DNA of 64,000 bases from Isoetes taiwanensis (lineage: Eukaryota > Streptophyta > Lycopodiopsida > Isoetales > Isoetaceae): positions 2,502,055 to 2,566,054 of the forward strand of contig JAJEKV010000031.1 of assembly GCA_021234155.1 (NCBI GenBank). The letters are read 5' to 3'. Shown here one piece after another: positions 33,917-48,492 of the stretch. A program made the translations under genes and the position numbers. Each line of letters starts with the position of its first letter. Position 1 is the stretch's first letter. A model generated the notes under the pieces. The model made no database searches, was not told the origin of the DNA, and worked only from the letters and a program-made list of their open reading frames with translations.

Positions 33917-36900
33917 CACAAGGCACCCAAAAATAAAACCATTATAGGTTTTTTCCTTGGTTATACATAGAAGACCGTTCCAAAAAACCAATGCGTCTTT
34001 GGGGGTTAATTTCATTAAAAACATTACATGGCTAAAGTATGTGCTTTCTTTAGATGCTTTATTGAAGTGGTATTTTGAGAGAGTAATAATCAATTGTTCA
34101 TTGATAGTGTTCAATTATATGGTTTTTTAACGTGTTTAATCAGCGTTGTTTAATAGCATGGTTCATGTATATGGTTTGTTAATGTGGTATAGCTTGGTGG
34201 TAATGAGACTCGGTTTGATATAGTGTTATGTAATGTGGTTTTTAAAGTGTTAAATTGGGGTGGCTAAGTATTATGATAAATTTATATGGTTCGCATTATG
34301 TTAAAATGACATAGGCCGCATATGATTTCCATTTTTGTTCATTTAAACCATATAAGGTCTTTAGTAGAATGCAATGGTGTTTTTAACGAGGCTAGGGCTA
34401 TAGATAATTGGTGCTTTATTGTCCAAAGCATTATTACTTTTTTGGTACTATTGGGATCTAGTGGTTCTTAGTGCCAGGGTTTAGTGGTTTGGTGCTTTAT
34501 TGTCCAAAGCATTATTACTTTTTTGGTACTATTGGGATCTAGTGGTTCTTAGTGCTAGGGTTTAGTGGTTTTTACTGCTAGCCGGTAGCGGTTTCTCAAT
34601 TCGAACCATTGTAGTTTAACATGTTACAACAGGAATAGTTTTTTACTATTGGTAATTATAGGAAATTTTGCCAATATAAGAAAGGGTATTTTTTGTACTG
34701 CAAATAAATGAAAGGAGCTCCAAGGATTTGAACCTTGGTTAAACCATTATCCCCACATGTTCAAATAAATATAAATAGCACCCTAAATAAGCCACTTCAA
34801 AAATCCAGCTTTGAAGCTCCCCAACAATCATTTAAAAAGCTACTCTATGTTACTTCAATTTGTAACTCCAATACTACTACCACAATTCCAATTTGCATTT
34901 GTCAATAGCAAATGCAAGAACTAAGTTATGAAACTCTGAATTCTTTAACTTTGCATCTACCGCTTTGAATGCGATAACTCCAACGCAACTTCTAGTACAG
35001 AAAAGACAAGGGCAAGACCATGCTTGATGAGTAGCAACCGACAATGAAATAAAGACAGCTGAAGGGAAATGAACTAAAATGAATTAGTGCAAAACATCTG
35101 CAACACCTTAGACAAATCATTGTGCCACATTTTATTGACACGCATACAAGCAGCTAAATCTATAGAGGGAATATTGAAAAAAAATACTGATAAAGCATAC
35201 AAGACTAACTTAGAAGGAAAAAGTTGGCAAGGAAATCTTCCATAGAAATAAAAGCAGTGAAATACGTACAGCAGATACATGCAGGCTAAAAACTTGCCAG
35301 GATCGCACCTCTTTAATGTTTTTTGTTTGGAAGAAGAAAGAAATCACACATACCTTTGTTTACTGGCCAGAGACAATCTTAGGACATGTTGGGTGCTGCA
35401 CTATAAATCACATCAGGGCTAGCAATCACATAAATCTTGCAATAGGATGAAATTCAGAACCAGATTTGCATAATTCAATACCCCCTTTTGCTAGAAATTG
35501 GGTTCAGGAACAAAATCCCAAGTGGGAAAAAACGCAAGAAAAGCTAGGCCATATCTGGAAATGAAGGAGAGCTTGGAGCTGCCAAGTGCCAGAATGCGTT
35601 TAGCAGGCACGGTCTTAAACTGACCAGGAAATTGCCCTCTCCCATGGGCATCTGAATACATCCCGCTACACATAGGGCTACACGAATAAATCCCGCTACA
35701 CACAGGGCTATTTGGAGCGGCTCTGTCTTACTCAAACCCATCTTACCACAATCATCTCTCCGGAGCTCAGCCATGAAAAATCTCATTATTCTTGACCTCA
35801 GCAAGGAGCTGAGTTAGTTCGGCATACATGGCAGGGCTTTAACCAAAAGCTTTAAAAAAACTACCTTATATGCACTGGCCGTTTCAGACAAAACCATAAT
35901 AGGAAACAAAATATAACCTGGTAATAAGGATCGAAGACTTCGTTTCTTGAAGCCCAAAGCCATCGTATTTAAATGTTTTGGATCTCTGCATCATATTATG
36001 TGAATGCTTGAAACTGCAAGAAAGATATTAAAAGAAATCATTTGTGGGCAAAAGCAATGGTTTCTATGTCTAAATCTCGCCTCATCCGGGTTCTTCCGTC
36101 TACATATCCAATTCGTTTGCATCTAATCAAAACCATTCTTTCAGGTGCATTTATACTAATCTGAATATTATGTGTTAACTATTACCTGGAAAAGCCTGAG
36201 TATGAAAGATTAGAGCAAACCTCGAAGCTAGAATAATATATTCGGCATATTGCCAAAGCCAAAATCGATCGATCTAAGCTTTGTGGATCCCTGCAAAAAA
36301 AAACCCATCTACCTATTGTAAGCCCTGCAAATGACCCTAACACCGTCTAAACGCCATAGCCTTAACCTGGAGGAAACTTGAAGCTCTGAAGCAGTGCGGC
36401 CCCAGTTCTGGCCGATTCCTTGCCGTGCGTTTTGAGGAGGAGATCGGTTGCCCTAACATAACAGGCCTCGCCCTAAATCTATCAAAAGCAAATTTTAATA
36501 GGCCGGGATTCCACTACTGGCAAGTTTATATGCTGACATGGAGCAAAGTTCCATCACGGTAGAATTCTTTTACTGTGGGTAATTTCGTGCAGTATTCCAT
36601 TTAGAAATTTATGATGTATTTCATGGAGTTTCTGTGTTTTCTCCGTTCTAAGACATGCCTCTATTGTAAATCATGGCAATCATCCTTTAATCCCCATTTC
36701 CTTGAAAATCAGGTTTCAAAAATAGTCGTTTTCTCTAGAACGGGGGAGATTTTCGAGCATAACAATAGGGTCGCCTTTTTCGCCTGGCATGCATTTCTAC
36801 GGCGACACGTGCAACCCCAATACTGTGAAATGAAAGTAGGGTGCCCCGATTCCGCACAACCAGTTCTCAAGGTCAAATTTTAGGGTTCTTAAATTAAGTT

Positions 36901-39856
36901 TTAGGGTTTTCTATGTTAACCGCCCTTGTTCCTCCATAATTGAAGAATAGCTATAGTCAGGACTCAAAGGTGAATAGCTATAGTCAGGACTCAAAGGTCT
37001 TACATCTACTTCAATAAAGCCGTCCCACAAAAATCCATTTCTTTCCTGAGCTAAAGGAAGCAGAAGGTTCCAGTATAGAAGAAGAGTCTAGATTTTCAGC
37101 TTGAATATCATAGTGCCTGGACAAAGACATGCTCCGTCACCGGTTCTTACAACCAAGTGTGCATTGTTCTTACCCTGTTACTTCATCTTTAAAGCTTTCG
37201 TGGTACTTATCAGACTTGTATTGATCGATATTGAAACGTTTTGAACCTGACAATGAGCATACCCATAGAAGCAGCAGAGCATACCATTATCTCGAAGTCC
37301 TTGCCATAAGAAACAACAAATTATCATTTCACACATTATATACTATAAATTTTTGAGGCAATGTATGCAAAATGTTCTCTCCCTCCATCTCTCTCAAATT
37401 GAATTTCAGCAACTGAAACTGCTACATCATTTATTGAACATTTATTGTTATGTCCTTACATTTGAAATGTTATGTCGAGTCCATCTCAAGTTTTTGGATA
37501 CTCCATGTTATTGCAGAATGTTCTTGACAGATGGAGCTCTACATTTTTTGCAAATCCATCGCAAACTGTAAAAGGCGGTCGTGACTTGGACATTGGCAAA
37601 CCATGTGGTATACTCATGATATGTCTGGCAGGATGCTATGTTGCAAACTGGAAAGGCTGAGTTTGATATGCAATTTTTTTGCGCATGCTAGCAGAGGGTT
37701 GTGATCAATGTCAGCCACTGCTAGTTCGTCCACAGAAGAAGAGGACAAACAAGTTGATGTGATGTTTTTCAAAAACGTGGGTCCTTCTGAATTGGGTCCT
37801 TGCAGAAAGGACTTGTTATCTAGTCTCCAGCTGCACATATATTTGTGATTCAAACATATATGTGGCAACAGATATGGCTAATATATTTGCAGTTTGGGAG
37901 AGCATGATATGCTCGCAAAGCTTTTGATAGATTTTCCATGCCATAATCTGGTATTATATGAATTATGTTGTTATTAGTTATGCTCAAAATAGAGGAGAGG
38001 TGGTTCTACAAGATATGCGTGTAATTCAAAGATAACATGTTTAATCGTTCCATTTGATGAAGAGGTTTGATTGTGTAGTATATGAGGTAAAAAAATAAAT
38101 TAGCAAGCATAACTAAGATAAAGACACCTGCAAGGCTACCACCCCTCAATTTAGAATGCATTTCAACAAGTCAGATCTCGTTATGACATCTGTTACTACT
38201 TAGTTTGGCTATTAAGAACTTGCTGGTCAAAATTAGCTTCAGTTTCTCTAACAAAGTACATGGAAGAGAAAGGGATCTTAGCTACAATCAATTAATGGTG
38301 CTTCTAGAATAGAATAGAATAGAAACTTTCAAAACTTTCAAGCTTCTTATTAGAAAAAGATGACAGTATTTTTGATAAAGATCTACTTCAGTGTGTAACA
38401 TATTGTGGAAGACAACATACCTAAGGTGATGATCAAGTGGCATAGAAATTGGTGAATGTGAATTCTTAAAATGTTAAATTGTTTTTTATACAAGTCCTCC
38501 ACCCTATTTAATCTATCTCCTCCACTTAGAGTGGGGTTAGGCATAAGGAAGGAAGGAAGGAAGGAAGGATGAAATTATTTGCTAAAATGATGCTTTTACT
38601 TTTATCTTCAAGAGGATCCACATGATCACTTTCAACCTAGAGAAGCTTAACAGGTCCTTAAGCCAATTATGGCTTTCACGTGCCTGCATAGTCGAGAAAA
38701 TTGCTTTTGCATGTTAGATCTAGAAAAAAAGATGTTTGCATTTACAAATCTTTTTGTGGCTTATGGCTAATTGCTTTTGCATGTTTTAGATCTAGAAACA
38801 AATTGTTTGCATTCACAAATCTTTTTGTGGCTTACATTTTTGTAAGTGTGGTGCCAACACGTCTACCACCAATGCAAGAAAATTGCTTAGCTCATGTTAC
38901 AAATGTAATGTGACATTAATTAATGATTCCATGTCCAAAATCGTAAACAAAGTGTCCCAACCCTAATTCTACTCTTTCTACCCATTGCAACTCGTAAACA
39001 AGCAACATCTTCCACTTTTCATTGCTTGTATCATACTTTACATAAATGTCTTTGAAGTACCTCATCGATGCTCATTCTTATATTGCACATCATAAAATTA
39101 CTCGATTTTCTAGGTAACTATATCACCTCAAGAACTTCTTCCCATTATTAAATCAAACGCTTTGTATATGACTGCACTGTCTAAGCAAATCTCATAATGA
39201 TTCTTCTCGCAGTCTCTAATAATCTCAAACTTCATCTGGATGATAAAAAATCTAATCCATTCTATTCTATTCTCTTTTTCCATCGCACCTAATCCTTTGC
39301 CCCAGCCTGTCCTGTTGCTAGTATTTATTTATTGAAGTGCTTTCTGTATAACCACTATGAATAACCACCCCTTTAGTTGGCAATTACAAATAACCACTAT
39401 GCAAACTAAATTGTTATGGAAAGTCGTGCTACAAACCATAGTCGAGTTTTAATAGTCAATGCAGCAATAGAAAACCATCATGAATAACCATTAGATATTT
39501 AAATTGGCAGTGCCAACCACCATGTAAACTACACTAACCATACTATAAAATAAAACCCACATAGACAATCATCGTCAAATAAAATAATTAGCATTGAAAA
39601 CCCGTACTACAAACAGTTATCAAAATAATAACCCATGGCGTGCCAACAAACTAACATGAAAACCATGCGAGAAACCATTAACAATCGTAACAAACCATGT
39701 TGCAATAGGAAACCAGCATGAAAAACCACATATTGCTCGTCAAAACCACTATAACTTGTGGTTCTTATTAAGATTAATTTTTGTTGCATAAAAAACCACA
39801 TCTATAGTGATTCATTAGTGGTTAATTATGGCAGTTAAATTCTAGGATGCCTTGTG
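33917..39856. mobile_element. CACTA-type (En/Spm) DNA transposon with CACAA ends, 5.94 kb, probably non-autonomous
   Basis: The ends are inverted repeats: CACAAGGCACCC at the left and, read inward from the right, CACAAGGCATCC, about 15 of 20 bases matching. A 3-bp ACA duplication flanks it. Comparison with other array copies gives both boundaries to the base. The first ~700 bp repeat TATGGTT-like and the last ~500 bp AACCAC/AAACCAT-like motifs, the subterminal repeats to which CACTA transposases bind. No transposase was recognised. Inside are an ~81-bp tandem duplication (about 34411-34575), a 27-bp one (36952-37005), a ~72-bp one (about 38698-38833) and a short (GGAA)n at 38548-38570. Orientation is unknown. 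Confidence 0.8.
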
Positions 39857-39859
39857 ACA
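39857..39859. repeat. Target-site duplication, right (ACA)
   Basis: Right copy of the 3-bp duplication; array sequence TGAGGTTTGTAG continues. Confidence 0.8.
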
Positions 39860-41161
39860 TGAGGTTTGTAGATTGTGGCATCAACCACATAACCCTACTT
39901 TCGTCTGTGGTTTCAAGCTTTAATAACCAAGTGGAACAGATTTGGTCCAAGAGTTAAACTGCATGTGCTTTGATTTGCTTCCAGCTCCTCAAATTCCTCA
40001 GTTTTGAGCAAAGTTTCGAGCCCCCGTATGCCAAAGTTGGAGTTGCAGAAGACCCCACAAAAGAAAGCTCATATGGCATACCAATCCAGAACTTTCCCCA
40101 GACCAATTCCGATCTCGACTCTGTAGATTGTTACAGAATGGAAGGGGCGTGTGTCTGGGGCATGAATTGCCCACGAACTCTACCACATCGATCAAATTTG
40201 AGGCTTTTGTGCCAGATTTGGATTTAAGAACGCTAAAATGGATGAAGAAATTTAACGTTTGTTTAATTCTGTGGCTTTTTGAGGCTGTTTGCAGAATTCG
40301 ATGATTTTTGAAGCCTCTGGCCCTAAACGAGGTAATCCTGTTGTTAAACTTGATTTGGAAAACGTCAATTTAGACTTTAATTCCATTACCACAACTGTCC
40401 TTTTGATCAAGATGGCGAATTCAAACTTGTCATTCATAGACAGATGGATGGATGGACAGACGTACTAGATTTACAAATCTAGAATGAATAGAATAGAATA
40501 TAATCGAATAGATATTTTAACATCCATGAAGACCAAGAGTCAAGGGACCCATAGAATGGGCTAATAGAACCATTACTACTAGGATTAGAAAACCCTGCCT
40601 TGAAAGGTTTTCAAGGGAAAAAACCTTGGCAGTAATGGTGCTACTAGATAATCAAGAATAAATAAGTAGATCATGGTGACTACTGAAGGTTTAGCAATTG
40701 AAGGTGTGTATCTAGAACTTCCAATGTGTATAATGTTAAGTCATGCACAGATCGTGCTCTAAGAAGCTATAGGAGCATGGAATGTATGCAGTAGTTCAAT
40801 GTTAAACAATATTTCCAATAATTTGAAGTGTACATATTGGAATGTAATTTTCAAAGATGTATTTTTTTTTTTTGAATGACGTCAAACTATATTGAAAGTC
40901 CAAGCCAAAAGACAGATACAACTGCACAGACGGGATTAAAATCTCGGAGGACAATCATGATCCACTGAGTAGGACCACCAGCCTATGCATAAGACAACAC
41001 ACTCAAATAAGCCTCAAAGATCAATTGACGCTTGACAGGAGAAAGCGAAGAGCAATGGTAGGCCTTAGCAATTCTATCTTGGGCATCCTGGAGGAGAACA
41101 ATAGGAGGAGGATCCAAACCCTTAAAACACACACAATCTTCTGTGTTTCCAGATAGACTAT

Positions 41162-42738
41162 TGTGACGCTCCTTGCGCTATATTTGATAGCCCGTCGTAT
41201 ACATTGAAGGACCCTCCCCATCCAACGGCTACCCATTGTATGGGCCCTCTATCTAATCCACGTCTGGGATAACCAGAAAATAAGTTGAGGACACAGAGGT
41301 GTCATTTCATCCCATCCTTTACGTCCCGATATCAGCGGAAGTAATATACAACATAACCACTATTAACAATATAACAACACTACCTTGAAGGGTAGTCAAT
41401 ATCCATACCATCATAACATGTAAAATAAACTTTCAACATCGAAACATTAAAGGGGCTCCTACCCGGGGTTCAAACTCAATAACATGGGGTCGACCGAAAC
41501 ATTAAAGGGGCTCCTACCCGTGGTTCAAACTCAAAGATAGATCATAGATCGATTTATGGCAATGGCTTGGGCTGGCAATAGACAATGGCTAGGGTTGACC
41601 CCTCCATCTGCTCCTCCTGTGCATACTTTGCAGATAGGCTAAAGTAGGCTCTGCCGTGACTGTAACCTGCCGGAGACGTAATCCCCTGGTATCATCCAAC
41701 GAAACTACTTCGGGTTGCATCTCCCCGGTCTGATGAGGTAGGAGAGGTTGCATCTCCCCCTCCCGAAGTGCAGCATCTCCATGGGCAGCTAGAGGATCAT
41801 TACGACACACGTCCATACCCGACTGAACTCCTAAAAAAAAGAGCTAGGTCGACACCTGGAGCTCTTGAGAGTCGGGGCAACACTCGGGAAGTGTCAGACT
41901 CATACCCGGCTCACACGAAGTGACTGACTATAAGCCTAGCTCGCTATGGGTCCCCAGTAGCCGCGTTCAGCAGGGACCTCCCTCCACTTTGCCATTGACC
42001 CTGTTATGTGGTGCTCTATCACTCCATAGCCTCCGATAGCCAGGATTAATAATGGGAACTAATGGGTCTAAACTAGCATCATCTATTCATGGCCACTAGG
42101 TTTCTACCCCTCTTCCTAATATACAAGAGGTGCACTATGCGATCAACCACATCATATCAACGCAATCTTGATAATAATTGAGAATAACAAGTAATCCTAA
42201 TTACATACATCTAACATATAGTTAGGGTTCATTGATTAGGGTTCATGTTTAGAATAATAGGTTCAAGAATGGCCACTAGGATATAACATGCAACTCAACT
42301 GGAACGAACTTGAAATACCTGTTCCTGACGTGCTACCACTACCTCCCTAGTTCTCCATCTCTAACATGTGGTTTGAGAAGATGATCCTACTCAAGTTGCC
42401 GATGATGATATTCAAATCGGAGCTATGATTGCAAACGTCTGGATCTGAGGTTGGTAGAGCCAAAAGTGGTTAGGGTTTAGGGTTTAGGGTTTAGGGTTTA
42501 GCGTTTAGCCTTTTATATATTAGGATTTACATGAATGTCACTTGGCTCCCATATGTGGCGGTTTGTCTATAAGGTGAGGCCATGTGGAAATGGCTCCTTA
42601 TCTTAGGTTGGCTAAGTTATAGATAACTTAGTCATTTCCCCCACATTGGTCGCATACAAGTCTATTGATGTAGAACTGTATAGTGGCGTGGCCATAAAAT
42701 ATACATATTTATACCATATATTTTGAGGAAACGTCACA
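41162..42738 (-). repeat. LTR 4 of the array (1,577 bp)
   Basis: TGTGACGCTCC...AAACGTCACA on the plus strand. It has a local duplication near 41440-41535 (CATCGAAACATTAAAGG block twice) and the telo-box cluster at 42469-42509. Confidence 0.9.
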
Positions 42739-45700
42739 TTCTCCCCACCTTAGGATAATATCGTCCTCACCATTACATAAAGTGGATGAACCTGCATCAC
42801 ATATCACAACCATATACACAATAACACTTCAACTTTATTACAGTTATGAACTTCTGATGTTAATTATCTTATTATATATATTATTACTAGAAAACAGAAT
42901 TAGCTTTATCTATCACTCTCCCACCACGTATACCTCTCGCTTCTTGCCTATACACACTTTTGCGCCCACCGACCCGGCATAGTACCCTCCCCCATTGTGA
43001 TTTAAAGGCTTTGGCATTGAAATGATCCAGCATTTATCAACTTCTGCATAGTCCAGGTATTCGTATTCCATGTAATTGCAATTGTTCTGTTGAGTTTAAT
43101 TTAGGCCTCCAATTTGGAGCTTTATTTCCTGCAAACTTCTGGCAAGGGTAAGCGATGACAGAAATTTTTTAAGTTGTGCTGACATGAGGTTTGTAGATTG
43201 TGGCATCAACCACATAACCCTACTTTCGTCTGTGGTTTCAAGCTTTAATAACCAAGTGGAACAGATTTGGTCCAAGAGTTAAACTGCATGTGCTTTGATT
43301 TGCTTCCAGCTCCTCAAATTCCTCAGTTTGTGAGCAAAGTTTCGAGCCCCCGTATGCCAAAGTTGGAGTTGCAGAATACCCCACAAAAGAAAGCTCATAT
43401 GGCATACCAATCCTTGGAGAACTTTCCCCAGACCAATTCCGATCTCGACTCTGTAGATTGTTATAGAATGGAAGAATTCTGTACAAAGATTGTGTGAGCG
43501 TGTGTCTGGGGCATGAATTGCCCACGAACTCTACCACATCGATTAAATTTGAGGCTTTTGTGCCAGATTTGGATTTAAGAACGCTAAAATGGATGAAGAA
43601 ATTTCACGTTTGTTTAATTCTGTGGCTTTTTGAGGCTGTCTGCAGAGTTCGATGATTTTTGAAGCCTCTGGCCCTAAACGAGGTAATCCTTTTGTTAAAC
43701 TTGATTTGGAAAACGTCAATTTAGACTTTAATTCCATTACCACAACTGTCCTTTTGATCAAGATGGCAAATTCAAACTTGTCATTCATAGACAGATGGAT
43801 GGATGGACAGACGTACTAGATTCATAAATCTAGAATGAATAGAATATAATATAATCGAATAGATATTTTAACATCCATGAAGATCAAGAGTCAAGGGACC
43901 CATACAATGGGCTAATAGAACCATTGCTACTAGGATTAGAAAACCCTGCCTTGAAAGGTTTTCAAGGGAAAAAACCTTGGCAGTAATGGTGCTACTAGAT
44001 AATCAAGAATAAATAAGTAGATCATGGTGACTACTGAAGGTTTAGCAATTGAATTGAATTGAATTGAATTGATTATTCACGATCTCTTAAAGACCCTACG
44101 GTCTAGGAGACGAAATGTTTACATAGTAGGCGCACTTCTTAAAAAACCTTATGACCTAGGCTACTTATTTAGTTGTGCATCACGAACAAGCAACATTTCT
44201 GTGAGAAAATTTGCTAGCTTCCATGATGGCAACTGAAAAAAAGTATAAATATTCACACAATCTATTTCCTGGATCTTGTGTCGCTCTCTTACAGATGTAT
44301 AAGCTGCACAACTAAGCAAAACGTGATGCTCGTCCTCCACTTCCCCTGTCTGACATACCTGACATATACGACTGGACCTTGGTAATTTATGCCACCTTCC
44401 ACGCTCGACTTGTAGGTGATGGGAACTAACCCTCATCCGACAAATCTGGTGCCTAGATGACATAGGCAGATGGTCTATCAAATACTGTTGTGCTGTGTAC
44501 ATAACCATGGGATTTATTTCACGTCTGTAAAAGTCCATCTTGCCTTGTGGGTTGGCCCATAATCTCTCGATCACTTTGGTCCTGACAAGGTCTCGAATAG
44601 CTTCTTCTCGTGATGGCATATCGTCCATACTAATGTTCCATCTTTGCAGCCATAATTCTCCATCTGCATACCAGCCATTTTCCCTGCTTTCTTCCATTGC
44701 CTTATATGGTAGCCTTTCATGTGGTAAGGCTTTAACTCTGGTTACATAAACAAGGTATTGATAGATTGCCTCTCCCTCTAATGGCAACATACCAACTTCA
44801 GCAAGCATCATGGCATATGGTGTTTGGAGTTTAACTCCGAGCTCATCCATTAGATAGCGCTTTTGGACTGCTTCTATATCTTTCCACTTTTTTCTTGCTA
44901 AACCCGGTCCCCATATCTGGCATCCATACAATATTACAGGCATAACTAAAGCTCGATATAAATGAAGCCGCATGGACCAGTCCCATAGCTGAATTGTTCT
45001 ACATTTAGCTTGCATTGCGTAATAAAGCCTTCTTTCCACCAACAACTCTCTTATCTACCGCTGTATTCCATCTGTAATTTTCTGTTATCTCAATTCCCAA
45101 ATATTTATAGCTATGAACATGTTCAATAGGCTTACCTTTAATCTGAAAAACATGTTTTTTCCTCGTGCCAAACATCATAATTTTTGTCTTGTCTAGATTG
45201 ACTGCCATTCCTGCTTGATCGCAAAAGGATGATAGCACCTCTATATTTTGTTGCAAGCCTTCTGATGTTCGTGCAAGGAGCACTATGTCATCTGCATATA
45301 GAAGAAGCATGATAAGGTATCCTGCGAGCACTACTCCGTCATAGCAATTTCTGTTAAGGCACCGTTCCACTTCATCAATATAGATGCCAAATAACGTTGG
45401 AGATGCAGGACAACCCTGTTTAACACCAAGATTACTGATTATTTGCTATGTGTATCTAGCAACTTCCAATGTGTATAATATCAAGTCATACACAAATCGT
45501 GCTCTAAGAAGCTATAGGAGCATGGAATGTATGCAGTAGTTCAATGTTAAGCAATATTTCCAATAATTTGAAGTGTATGTATTGGAATGTAATTTTCAAA
45601 TATGTATTTTTTTTTTCTGAATGACGTCAAACTATATTGAAAGTCCAAGCCAAAAGACAGATACAACTGCACAGACGGGATTAAAATTTCGGAGGACAAT

Positions 45701-45906
45701 CATGATCCACTGAGTAGGACCACCAGCCTATGCATAAGACAACACACTCAAATAAGCCTCAAAGATCAATTGACGCTTGACAGGAGAAAGCGAAGAGCAA
45801 TGGTAGGCCTTAGCAATTCTATCTTGGGCATCCTGGAGGAGAACAACAGGAGGAGGATCCAAACCCTTAAAACACACACAATCTTCTGCGTTTCCGGATA
45901 GACTAT
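42739..45906 (-). repeat. Array non-LTR segment, monomer 5, with LINE insertion
   Basis: Unit sequence interrupted at about 44050-45447 by a LINE. Without it the segment is about 1.77 kb, like its neighbours. Confidence 0.85.
44050..45447 (-). mobile_element. 5'-truncated LINE retrotransposon
   Basis: On the minus strand the element opens inside the reverse transcriptase (GVKQGCPASPTLFGIYIDEVE, about 45430-45370), then YADDIVLLAR (catalytic YADD) in 45005-45370. It continues to a C-terminal region at 44161-45045 with HHLQVERGRW and a C-x2-C...H...C cluster (CQVCQTGEVEDEHH). A frame change lies near 45030. A short 3' UTR ends in a (TTCAA)n tail at about 44050-44070. It sits in CAATTGAA of the array unit and is absent from other monomers. 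5' truncation is usual for target-primed LINE insertion. Confidence 0.88.
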
Positions 45907-47486
45907 TGTGACGCTCCTTGCACTATATATGATAGCCCGTCGTATACATTGAAGGACCCTCCCCATCCAACGGCTACCTATTGTATGGGCCCTCCATCTA
46001 ATCCACGTCTGGGATAAGCAGAAAATAAGTTGAGGACACAGAGGTGTCGTTTCATCCCATCCTTTACGTCCCGATATCAGCGGAAGCAATATACAACATA
46101 ACCACTATTAACAATATAACAACACTACCTTGAAGGGTAGTCAATATCCATACCATTATAACATGTAAACTAAACTTTCAACATCGAAACATTAAAGGGG
46201 CTCCTACCCGGGGATTCGACTGACAGCGGGGCTCCAGATAGATCAGACCGATTTATGGCAATGGCTTGGGCTGGCAATAGACAATGGCTAGGGTTGACCC
46301 CTCCATCTGCTCCTCCTGTGCATACTTTGCAGATAGGCTAAAGCAGGCTCTGTCGTGACTGTAACCTGCCGGAGACGTAATCCCCTGGTATCATCCAACG
46401 AAACTACTTCGGGTTGCATCTCCCCGGTCTGATGAGGTAGAAGAGGTTGCATCTCCCCCTCCCGAAGTGCAGCATCTCCATGGGCAGCTAGAGGATCATG
46501 ACGACACACGTCCGTACCCGACTGAACTCCTCAAAAAAAGAGCTAGGTCGACACCTGGAGCTCTTGAGAGTCAGGGCGACACCATTGACCCGGGAAGTGT
46601 CAGACTCATACACGGCTCACACGAAGTGGCTGACTATAAGCCTAGCCCACTATGGGTCCCCAGTAGCCGCGTTCAGCAGGGACCTCCCTCCACTTTGCCG
46701 TTGACCCTGTTATGTGGTGCTCTATCACTCCATAGCCTCCAATAGCCAGGTGGGCTCTATGCAGAGGCTGCATTAATAATGGAAACTAATGGGTCTAAAC
46801 TAGCATCATCTATTAATGGCCACTAGGTTTCTACCCCTCTTCCTAATATACAAGAGGTGCACTATGCGATCAACCACATCATATCAACATAATCTTGATA
46901 ATAATTGAGAATAACAAGTAATCCTAATTACATACATCTAACATATAGTTAGGGTTCATTGATTAGGGTTCATGTTTAGAACAATAGGTTCAAGAATGGC
47001 CACTAGGATATAACATGCAACTCAACTGGAACGAACTTGAAATACCTGCTCCTGACGTGCTACCACTACCTCCCTAGTTCTCCATCTCTAACAGGTGGTT
47101 CGAGAAGATGATCCTCTGCTGCTGTGACTCAGGTTGCCGATGATGATATTCAAATCGGAGCTGTGATTGCAAACGTCTGGATCTGAGGTTGGTAGAGCCA
47201 AAAGTGGTTAGGGTTTAGGGTTTAGGGTTTAGGGTTTAGGGTTTAGCCTTTTATATATTAGGGTTTACATGAATGTCACTTGGCTCCCATAGGTGTGTCT
47301 ATGTGGCGGTTTGCATATAAGGTGAGGCCACGTGGAAATGGCTCATTATCTTAGGTTGGCTAAGTTATAGATAAGTTAGTCATTTCCCCCACATTGGTCG
47401 CATACAAGTCTATTGATGTAGAATTGTATAGTGACGTGGCCATAAAATATACACATTTATACCATATATTTTGAGGAAACGTCACA
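45907..47486 (-). repeat. LTR 5 of the array (1,580 bp)
   Basis: Uninterrupted LTR with the longest telo-box cluster (47208-47248). It contains the unoccupied chromovirus target GACCCGGGAAGTG at about 46588. Confidence 0.9.
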
Positions 47487-48492
47487 TTCTCCCCACCTTA
47501 GGATAATATCGTCCTCACCATTACATAAAGTGGATGAACCTGCATCACATATCACAACCATATACACAATAACACTTCAACTTTATTACAGTTATGAACT
47601 TCTGATGTTAATTATCTTACTATATATATTATTACTAGAAAACAGAATTAGCTTTATCTATCACTCTCCCACCACGTATACCTCTCGCTTCTTGCCTATA
47701 CACACTTTTGCGCCTACCGACCCGGCATAGTACCCTCCCCCGTTGTGATTTAAAGGCTTTGGCATTGAAATGATCCAGCATTTCTCAACTTCTGCATAGT
47801 CCAGGTATTCGTATACCATGTAATTGCAATTGTTCTGTTGAGTTTAATTTAGGCCTCCAATTTGGAGCTTTATTTCCTGCAAACTTCTGGCAAGGGTAAG
47901 CGATGACAGAAATTTTTTAAGTTGTGCCGACATGAGGTTTGTAGATTGTGGCATCAACCACATAACCCTACTTTCGTCTGTGGTTTCAAGCGTTAATAAC
48001 CAAGTGAAACAGATTTGGTCCAAGAGTTAAACTGCACGTGCTTTGATTTGCTTCCAGCTCCTCAAATTCCTCAGTTTGTGGGCAAAGTTTCGAGCCCCCG
48101 TATGCCAAAGTTGGAGTTGCAGAAGACCCCACAAAAGAAAGCTCATATGGCATACCAATCCTTGGAGAACTTTCCCCAGACCAATTCCGATCTCGACTCT
48201 GTAGATTGTTACAGAATGGAAGAATTATGTACAAAGATTGTGTGGGCGTGTGTCTGGGGCATGAATTGCCCACGAACTCTACCACATCGATCAAATTTGA
48301 GGCTTTTGTGCCAGATTTGGATTTAAGAACGCTAAAACGGATGAAGAAATTTAACGTTTGCTTAATTCGGGGGCTTTTTGAGGCTGTCTGCAGAATTCGA
48401 TGATTTTTGAAGCCTCTGGCCCTAAACGAGGTAATCCTTTTGTTAAACTTGATTTGGAAAACGTCAATTTAGACTTTAATTTCATTACCACA
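47487..48492 (-). repeat. Array monomer 1/5 remainder, partial non-LTR segment
   Basis: Last partial segment. It stops at ...CATTACCACA, exactly where the first partial segment at 12177 takes up (CAACTGTCC). It carries a last copy of the captured exon-like block (48055-48490, plus strand). Confidence 0.85.
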
